Assembly: GCF_029784135.1 (NCBI RefSeq)
Contig: NC_073745.1
Coordinates: 80,291,569 to 80,355,568 of the forward strand
Length of the DNA stretch: 64,000 bases
Source of the DNA: Toxorhynchites rutilus septentrionalis
Lineage: Eukaryota > Arthropoda > Insecta > Diptera > Culicidae
Reading direction: 5' to 3'
In this document: positions 56,078 through 64,000 of the stretch, one piece after another
How positions within the stretch are numbered: position 1 is the stretch's first letter
Layout of the letters: the number at the start of each line of letters is the position of its first letter
The notes under the pieces: generated by a model
The model's database searches: none
The model's input: the letters and a program-made list of their open reading frames with translations, nothing else
What the model was told of the DNA's origin: nothing
Made by a program: the position numbers and the translations under genes

Positions 56078-56566
56078 TTGTCCTTATATCCTTATATTCT
56101 CCTTTTTCTTTTCCTTCGCGAGAAATCAAATCCCTTCTTACTAACAATAGAATAAGGTGAAATGTAAATACATGTTAGATATAAGATAGGCTTAAGAATT
56201 GAGTATGATGAATGTGAGTGCGAATGTGAGTGTGAACATTGTCAACATATCCTTATATCCCATCCTTTTCCTGAAACAAAATGTCACCCTTCTAAACTCG
56301 AGCAAGCCGCGAGTAATCGGTTCTCTACTTCATTAACATTAGCATTAATAAAAAATGTTTATATATACTTGTAACTGTACAGATAGGAGTTTGGCTCCTT
56401 TAAACTTATGTAACTGAGCCTGTAAAAATAAACGATTTAATAAAAAAAAAAAAAAAAATCGATTCATTTTTAACACAACTGCTTCCATATACAATTTTAC
56501 AATCAACCAAGCAACCTTCCAATTTTAAATTTTATTTACTAGAATTAACCGTATCACTCACCTTTC

Positions 56567-56760
56567 TTGCAATATAAAAATGTCCCCGACTTGCACATAT
56601 TTGCAATGCCAATTTCCCTCAGGCAGCATGGTTTTGATGTCTCTGTTAGGGAACATATTTCGATTGGAACAAAAGCTCCCCCTACTTTCATGTATTTGCA
56701 ATGTCGATTTCCCCCAGGGAGCTTGGTGTTGATGTCTCTGTTAGGGACCCGCCGCATGTG
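56567..56760. repeat. Two tandem units related to the 11 kb array
   Basis: On the minus strand, two units contain CCCTAACAGAGACATCAA, a GAGGGAAATTGGCATTGCAA-type block and a GGGG-rich end. The same order occurs in the 108 bp array at about 10999-11330 in opposite orientation, at about 70% similarity. Confidence 0.6.
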
Positions 56761-58565
56761 TCGTCAATTTCGACCAATCAGAATTGGGTATTTCCGTTAG
56801 GATAGGGGTTGAGATTTTTCAATTGTTCAATAGTTAGTTTCATGACATATATTATTTTCATCAATATAAAAAATTGTTATGGAGTACTGAAATCGATTGA
56901 CGCAAAAATTTCATCAATCCATCATGAAATGACTGAGAAATAAGCGTTTGAAATTGGACAATTTTCATGATGAGCTCGATTTTCTATTTTCAATTTGTAC
57001 CCCAATATGTTCCCGGAAGACGTAATCCTACGTCAAAAGAGTTTATTTCGCTTGTTTAGTCGCCAAGAAAGTAAATGTCGTTCTGGAGTTTTGTATGTGA
57101 TTAGGTTTCGCTTACCAGTAGCAAAAATTCCTCCACTAAGGGTGACAGCTGCGCTTCTCTCGAGCATGAGAAAGTAATGCAACTTTTTTTTGAGGCCAGT
57201 AATATTGACAAAAGCGTTTCTTTTCAGAATAGCGCAGAATGATGAGAAGTATTTGTATTCCTAGTAGCTTCAAGCCACTAATGTATGGTTCTGTATGCAT
57301 GCTATAGCAAACGCTTGTTTGGCGCTTGGTTTACGTTGTACGAACGATGCCTAGAGGTGCGATTGCTTCGAGGCATTACTAAATAATATGTAACATGATA
57401 TTTTATACTTGCAAGTGTTGTCATTGTTGTTGTTTCCATTCGATGCCAAAGATATATTGATGTAGTTATGAGATGTGGAATAATGGTGCTGGTGTAACTA
57501 TATATAATCGACTGTAGCCGAGTCTATGTCTATTGCAAAAAAAGGCCACCGGAATAGCATTCGAGGTAAATTTTCAATGCATTGACATGAAATAAATTGC
57601 GACATACGATCAGCTAGTGTATTGTTTTGCGAGGGCAAGAATGAATCATCAATCAATTATCGTCAAATGATTCTACAATGAAAAACAATTTCAAAGATTA
57701 TTCTACTAAGCAGTTGTTTCGAAAATTTCACAGCATTATAGAATAATATCCGAAGGTATAAACAAGCGACTTATATAAAATAACAGCGTAGTTCTACGTC
57801 AACAATGCGGTCGTATCTTGGGTACAACCTCCTATAATTTTTGATTCCGTTTTCTTGATTAATTCTTGAGTTATGCAGAAATTTATGCTTCATTGTAAAG
57901 TATTTTTTTGCAACACTTGGAATATTATTTCAATATTTTGCTTGACCAAAGACTTCTACAGTAATACTCCAATTTTTTTAGGACTGCTAAAATGTACGAT
58001 ATTATCTTGGGAGTCAGTTATAGCCCCATATACCCCATTCAAATGATAATGAATTCCAGTGGTAGCGTTTTTTCCAAAATTAAAGGAAAAAAGACAGCAG
58101 AAATGAACGAAATTGAAGAATCGATGTTTTAATGTAAGTAGAAAATACTCACAATCGAATTTAATTCTGACTGAAGAGAAAGAAATAATAACAAAAAACA
58201 TTTTCATCTTTTTGTTTCGAAATTGCCAAGTCTTGATCATAATTCATTTAGTCTTTTTTGTATTTTGTTTTTGAGTAAAAATTTTTTAGCGTGATATTAC
58301 GTCTATCGGGAAAATATTGGGGTACAAATTAAAAACCGAAAAATCTGCCGCATCGCGAAAATTGTCCAATTTCAAGCACTTATTGTTGAGTCATTAGCTG
58401 ATGGATTTTTGAGCTATTTGCATCAATCGATTCAGTCATTTCCTAATAATTTAATACAATGAAGAAAATCTATATTTCATGAAACTAACCATTGAACGAT
58501 TGAAAAATTTCAAACATTTCCACAAGAAAATCCGGCGTTCTTATTGGTCAATTGGCACAAGCAAT
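56761..58565. mobile_element. Foldback-like block with ~290 bp inverted repeats
   Basis: The left arm (about 56765-57055) and right arm (about 58270-58560) are inverted relatives: both contain TTTTTCAATnGTTCAATRGT, TAGTTTCATGAmATA, TGAAATCGATTGA-type, TTGAAATTGGACAATTTTC and CAATTTGTACCCCAATAT, ending in a GACGTAAT motif. The 1.2 kb between has no ORF. Part of it (about 57840-57895) matches the AACTCGA/AATCAAG repeat of 4886-5290. It might be a foldback-type transposon or two insertions of one repeat. Confidence 0.55.
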
Positions 58566-59635
58566 GTGAGCTCTTCCAGTTGCTTATTCATACACATACG
58601 AGACTGTGCAATGAATTATGGGTTTGGTTTTATTTTCTGGTGCGGTGAATCCCACGTTATCATCTTACTCTCCTTCGGCATCTTTTATCGTGCACCATCC
58701 AACGACCAATCACTATCCTTTTTCCATCATCGTTCCATTGTATCACTAGTGGAATGAACAAACAATACTCAACAATCAAACTAAACACTCCTTTTCAGGA
58801 CCATCGAAAGAGTTTAAAAATGGAATTTTTTAAACATATCCAGAATTAATTTGCAATAATAGCTTAACGTAATCTTGCGTCATATGCGGTCAATTCTCGG
58901 ACACATCCCTCATGTATATTTTTTTTGTTGCTTAAATTTTTAAATGTCTAATCGGAAGGGTCATTTTACTGACGAACTTTTATAAATGTTAGTGGTCAAC
59001 AGAGGTATTGCGTTTTATCATTTTGCTGTAACAGAAGTTTGGAATCCACAATGAACCATTACAGGCGAATTCTTATTTGGAAAAGGATATCCAAATCTAT
59101 GCTGGATGTGGTTTAAAAATCATATTGATTAGAAGAATTGGGCTGCAGAAGGAACTTTTGCTTTTCATACACCATAAAAGCTTCAAATCCATGGATTGTC
59201 TCCGGCACTATTGCGTATGATGTTTGACGACTCGGAAACTGCCCAAAAATCTCCGGTTTTCGTACAAAACAGGAGCCATCACCTCCGGAGTATTTTCACC
59301 GCTTGGATCGTCGGAGAAACACGTTAAATAAATCGATTTAAGTATTTTGGTCTCTTGAAGTGCAAACCACCCGCAGCGTGTATTTATTTGTTTGTATCTC
59401 AAAAGAATAATAATGGTTTTCTCATAATCGTAGCTGTGACTAATGTCCTGATTTTCAACTCTGACCAAATGGTATTCCTATTCCATGCTCGTGGGAATGG
59501 TAGCGGAATTGGCGCGAGTAGTGAGATATTCAATGACTCAGACTCGTATTATCAGGGCCACACCGCGTTTGATACTAGGTTGACTAGTTCATCCGGAACC
59601 CCCTCCGGTCGAAAGCTTTCTCGTAGTCGTTGAAC
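58566..59635. other. No gene recognised
   Basis: Short frames only. The minus frame at 59208-59468 ends in a stretch (SDDPSGENTPEVMAPVLYEN) that I do not recognise; with no splice sites or homology, I do not call it. Confidence 0.3.
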
Positions 59636-59639
59636 ACCA

Positions 59640-61001
59640 GGTAAAGGGTCCCTGGAATTTATTGAAGGACTACGCACAGCTGCATGATGCCTCGCCAGTT
59701 GTCGCATTTAATTAGATCCCTTTTTTGTGACCTTGATAAGGATCCCCTGCATCCAGACGGCCGGAAATGTTGCGATTTCCCAGATGTTCACGAATAAATG
59801 ATGCAAGATTTCTGCGGATCAGCTGCGGGTCAGTTTGAGCATCTCGGCTGATATACAGGTCGGACTCGATTATATATAGTCGACCATTTTTTTCCAACAA
59901 TTATTTTCAAATCCTATACATAATCGAATCTCAAGAAAACAATTTTTTCATTAATGTATGAATGTCAAACATTAATAGAAAAATAGATTTTTTTGTGATT
60001 CGGTTATGTATTGGATTCGAAAATTAGCGTTGAAAGTGAAATTGCGATTATATATAATCGAGTCCGACCTGTACCTGGACCCTCGGAGCCTTGTTGGATT
60101 TCATACTTAAGATTGCTGCTTCTATCCCTCGCGATTACGGCGCCTCTCTGTTGACGCGGGAATTTCGTCTCACTGGCGGCACTGGGGTGTTTGTGGCTGG
60201 TTGTTCGCAGAAGTGTTCGAACCAGCGTTTCAGCTAATCAGTGGGGTCGGTTATCAATTGAAAAGTCGCGTGTTTCAAATGCATCTTGGTATACATCTTT
60301 ATTCCGTTCAGGCGTCGTGATACATCGTAGAGGAGGCGAAGGTTACCGATTACGGCGGTTTTCTCCTCTTCGTTAGCAAGAGAGTCAGTCCACGTTCGTT
60401 TATCCCATCGACACGAGTGTTTTAATTCCAGGTCGAGGGCACAATACCGATGACAGGCTTTATCTTTTCCCATCCCGTTTCTTTGTCGCTCTATCGCGAT
60501 ATTGGCGATCCTTCGATCTTCTATCTTCTTCGTGCCACGCGTATTTCTTCGATGGTGGTCGAAAGCGATGTCGGCATTCCGCACGTCAAGCAGACTTCGT
60601 CTAAACATTCTACTGATGCCGATGTGGTTAATTCTGTTCTCAGTGTAACCGTTACATGGGACCCACATGACTTTGTGTGCTGGTAGATGTGGAAAAAGCA
60701 TGGCTCCAATCACTATGTCCTTGTTGCCACGAAACTCTGCAAGCATTTTACCGTTTTCGCTCATCTCGCCTAGATCGTGGCATCTCATGACGCACTCGTA
60801 GTCCGTGTTGTCGGAACCTATCATAGCGTTGAAGTCACCCATCAGGATCTTGATGACACCCTTTGGAGTCTTGCGGCATTTAGCTGGCTGCAGTAGTTCT
60901 CCTTCTCCTGCGCCTCGGCAGCGTTGATTGATGCGTAGCTTTGAATTATTGTGAGTGGCCCTCTGAAGTTTTTTCATCAACTTTTCGCTCTTTCCGGACA
61001 T
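59640..61001 (-). mobile_element. RTE-like LINE remnant (endonuclease, RT start)
   Basis: The minus frame 60234-61001 holds the end of an apurinic-type endonuclease: KVIKILMGDFNAMIGSDN-like (ILMGDFNAMIGSDN), HKVMWVPCNGYTENRINHIG, MFRRSLLDVRNADIAFDHH, the pattern 'DGYTENQIDHI...RSLLDVRxxRGADIASDHHL' of RTE-type elements. Below 60234 broken frames continue into RT (GILIKV-K-GS near 59740, then ARHHAAV, LRESFRPEG near 59600). It is truncated and decayed. Confidence 0.7.
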
Positions 61002-61167
61002 CGCATAGATGAATACTCAAACAAGCTTCGGCACTTTTTTTAATATGATTTTTTACCAATGATGAAAAGCGTAGATTACGCGGCAGATTTTGTTGGAGTT
61101 AGGCATTGAGCCAGTTTCAAACAATTTTAAACTGATGGCTAAAATCACTTCACGCATTCAAGTTCTA

Positions 61168-61215
61168 CATAAACACACAGATGTTAAGTTGTTAATTAAC
61201 ATCTGTGTGTTTATG
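61168..61215. repeat. Perfect hairpin, 20 bp arms and 8 nt loop
   Basis: CATAAACACACAGATGTTAA at 61168-61187 is exactly inverted at 61196-61215. The stem continues imperfectly outward (AAGTT on both sides, about 61160-61224). Sits in TEX261 intron 3, 135 bp from exon 3. Could be a MITE core, an insertion footprint or a small-RNA hairpin. Confidence 0.6.
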
Positions 61216-61344
61216 ATCAACTTTACTCTTATAACAGCTACTCGGATTTATCAACATAAATTAACATAATGTGCTTTGTATTGATCTTATCTTCACAAAT
61301 GTGAGCAATTTAATTGTTGTTTTAATTACTGAACAATTTATCTA

Positions 61345-61984
<640 letters not shown>

Positions 61985-62267
61985 TGTTGCTGGCTTCCCG
62001 GTTCAGTCTTAGCACGAGTTTTTCAAAACTATAAGATAGATCACAATTAAATTGAATTCATTTTCACAGAAGAATCAACTCTTGTATCATTTGTTATGCA
62101 TACTAAACAATGCGATGTGGAACTAAGCTGCACAGTCGTAGAGGAATAGAGGGAAGACAATCGCGATTCCTCGTACGGCTGTGACAGATGCAACGCGCTA
62201 CCCTTTGGAAACGCGTTATCAGCTGTTTTTGTCATTTTTGTTTACAGCATCCGCGATAGCGAATATA
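61985..62267. other. TEX261 5' flank
   Basis: Short region with the presumed TEX261 promoter and 5' UTR; no individual element can be supported. Confidence 0.3.
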
Positions 62268-62815
62268 CGGTTCCCGGAATAAATCGCCACAGAAAACGAC
62301 TGCAACAGAAACCACCGCTTATAAAATGTGTAGTAGGCTATAAATATTGTGGCGCGGTATTGTATTTCAAAACAAGAATTAACCGGGCAAACGTATCGCC
62401 CCAGGCAAACGTAACGCCCCGGGCAGACGTATACCGTCCGACGCTCGCTAGAGCTCGGTCGGACATTGCTAAAGGATCGTATCCTATGTTTCAAACTAAC
62501 CGGGCAATCAGTGGATCCCAGGTTTGCGTGCGAGACACCGCCGCTTCCGACGGCGGGTCGGCGGTGGACTCGGATTGCGTCATCTTGGCGGCATGGGCCG
62601 CCTCGATTCCTTATCCTCGCCAAATGGGGACTTCGTCCCCATTACATTGTCCTCAGAATAAATTTCGAAAAACGAGAACAAGAGAATAAATTTATAATAG
62701 AAATGTGAGGCACATGATGTTTTTCCCGCGCCAAATATTTCTAGCCTACTACACTTTTTCTAAGCGGTTGTTTCTGTTGCAGTTGTTTACTGTGGCGATT
62801 TATTCCGGTCACCCG
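62268..62815. mobile_element. 548 bp MITE with ~85 bp inverted repeats
   Basis: The left end (CGGTTCCCGGAATAAATCGC, CACAG, ACTGCAACAGAAACCACCGC, TAGTAGGCTATAAATATT, GGCGCGG) is the inverse of the right end (about 62725-62815) at about 88%. AATATA flanks both sides (62262-62267, 62816-62821) as a likely target duplication. The interior includes CCGCCGACCCGC-type GC-rich sequence also found at 35200-35290. No ORF with family resemblance. Confidence 0.75.
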
Positions 62816-62821
62816 AATATA

Positions 62822-63338
62822 CATAGTCGACATCTGGTGGCAACATTTTTGTTTGTGAGACAGATTATTTTCTATCAGATAAGCATGCTCAAATGATGTT
62901 TTGAATTGATAAAATTTGAATGAAACTTTTTACGTGACATTATTTGACTACTTTAGATACGTAGTTCTGGGCCTTATTTAACATTTTTTTAGAAATTTTT
63001 CTGATATTTCCACCAAAAGCTCATTAATATAATATAGAATCACTATCAGAAACATTTTTTGCTTTTGTTTTTTCACCTATTGTGAATAAATTAGTTACAC
63101 AAAATAGATATTTGATACGAAAAAGTTAACTCTCATTCATAGTTTTTATTCTAAAAGTATGTTTTCTCTACCAAGAAATGCATTATCATTTGCGCTTCAC
63201 ACATCGGAACACGAAGCTCAATGCCGTCAACGCGATTAGCCGTACAGAATCACCTGTTTTCTGTTTATATGTAAAGTGTCGCGTAATATTATTGAGCAGA
63301 GATTCTGAGATATCAGTTGCGTTTTCTAAGAAAAGACA
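62822..63338. other. 5' flank of the UPF0598 gene
   Basis: AT-rich; presumed promoter and 5' UTR for the gene starting at 63339. Confidence 0.3.
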
Positions 63339-63467
63339 ATGATTTTCAAGCGATTGCTCTTTCTGTCGGCACGGAAAGGCTTTCCTTCGACAGTTCAGTA
63401 CGTGCAGGGTCAATCGCCGGCGCCAAAACTTCGGGAGTATTTCTATTACATCGATCACGAAGGAATG
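63339..63467 (+). CDS. UPF0598 (C8orf82-like) protein, first exon
   Basis: From ATG at 63339 the frame reads MIFKRLLFLSARKGFPSTVQ, then YVQGQSPAPKLREYFYYIDH followed by EGM, ending at ATG|GTGAGC (phase 0). The YVQGQ.P.P..REYFYY.DH.G stretch is diagnostic for UPF0598 (human C8orf82, fly CG30010), proteins of unknown function that are probably mitochondrial. The basic, hydrophobic N-terminus fits such targeting. The rest of the protein (about 150 residues, starting 'LFLDD') is not in the next 530 bp and should lie right of the window. An RTE-like remnant occupies the start of the intron. Confidence 0.75.
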
Positions 63468-63539
63468 GTGAGCTGATAGTGTTTAGTAATGAGGCGGGTG
63501 AGATAATCCAGTTTTGGGATAAAATAAAGACATTGAACC

Positions 63540-64000
63540 GTTTTCCAGATCTGATGTGCACATGCAGAAAATACATTCTACACCACAATACATTGTTCGT
63601 ACATCGCCGTATATTGTTCCAGAACTTGGCGTTCGAAAACAACAAGTGCATGCGAGTACTCTGTGCTTCGTGCCGTTGGAAGACTACCGGTCATATAAGA
63701 TATTTGATACACTTTGTACGGAGTCGAAACTTGTTGGACCTTACAGATTTGTGGGGTCTATAGTAGGCACGAGTTCAGTTGACCATGCATCTTCTAAATT
63801 CACGGCTGTGTCGGTTGTTATAAACGAGTCATGGTATACGAATTGCTCGACCGCCTCGAGCCATCGATCTCTACAAAGAAGAATTGTGTTACGACCAGCC
63901 CCTTCTGCTAGCACGTATTTAGTTATAGATGCATTGATTTCAAGCCCAATCAGCTATGTTTCGTGTTTCAGTCGAGTACTCAAGTCCGCTACCGCCGCAT
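63540..64000 (-). mobile_element. RTE-like LINE remnant, RT C-terminal part
   Basis: Minus frames read GLEINASITKYVLAEGAG and DRWLEAVEQFVYHDSFIT (about 63800-63960), matching the RTE pattern 'GLxINxxKTKYML...EVVEEFVYLGSLVT'. A lower frame near 63600 reads ALVVFERQVLEQ, like 'LxAFERKVLRxI'. The element runs off the right edge. It is decayed. Confidence 0.6.

Larger units (their letters stand above)
50421..56457 (+). mobile_element. Full-length I-like non-LTR retrotransposon, copy 2
   Basis: A 6.0 kb element with 5' UTR (50421-50832), ORF1, ORF2 and a poly(A) tail (56442-56458). It is flanked by TCGATTCATTTTT at 50403-50415 and 56459-56471 (13 bp; exact left edge blurred by a T-run). The first bases CATTCAGCTCGCGCAGTCCG look like the CATTCAG-type start of I/Jockey-like elements. 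Intact ORF1 and a 1,031-codon ORF2 suggest recent insertion, but an in-frame TAA cuts off the end of RNase H. Confidence 0.9.

Noticed and set aside
59208..59468. Minus frame once considered as the TEX261 last exon
   Set aside because: It lacks the TEX261 C-terminal motif; the true match is at 45419-45531.
63186..63458. Minus-strand frame over the UPF0598 exon
   Set aside because: It overlaps the conserved plus-strand exon in antisense and has no recognised similarity.

Overview
The window is nuclear DNA of an insect, most likely a culicine (Aedes-like) mosquito. Host genes have introns of 55 to 75 bp next to introns of many kilobases, and well over half of the DNA is transposable elements. 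These include I-superfamily, RTE-like, CR1/L2-like, Jockey-like and R4/Dong-like non-LTR elements, BEL/Pao, mariner and other Tc1-like elements, hAT-like elements, tRNA-derived SINEs and many MITEs. The species call is inference; no marker sequence fixes it.

Layout. 1-3107: 3' end of a rotatin/Ana3 gene (+). 3108-6900: repeats, including a MITE whose empty site survives elsewhere in the window, and a Jockey-like fragment. 6917-17761: a bilobal transferrin gene (-), six exons and 765 aa by my splicing, with a 7.8 kb intron full of nested retroelements. 17762-36785: a transposon graveyard with a 5'-truncated I-like element, a split SINE, a CR1/L2-like remnant, a Tc1-like transposase remnant and a nearly intact R4/Dong-like element nested in an older insertion. 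36786-38976: THOC5 (-). 39784-43800: a hAT-like element with a nested TIR element, a decayed mariner and a small LINE end. 44362-45251: ribose-5-phosphate isomerase (+). 45419-61984: TEX261/SVP26 (-), whose last exon is 15.8 kb from exon 3. That intron holds an inverted-duplicated BEL/Pao fragment and a full-length I-like retrotransposon. 63339-63467: first exon of a UPF0598 (C8orf82-like) gene (+), followed by an RTE-like remnant at the right edge.

The host genes are unrelated housekeeping functions (centriole, metal binding, mRNA export, pentose phosphate pathway, early secretory pathway) and do not form a pathway. I found no new biological system. The main results are the two genes reassembled across long transposon-filled introns, an I-like family carrying a shared stop codon inside its RNase H domain, a BEL/Pao palindrome, and several insertion histories that can be dated relative to each other from target-site duplications.
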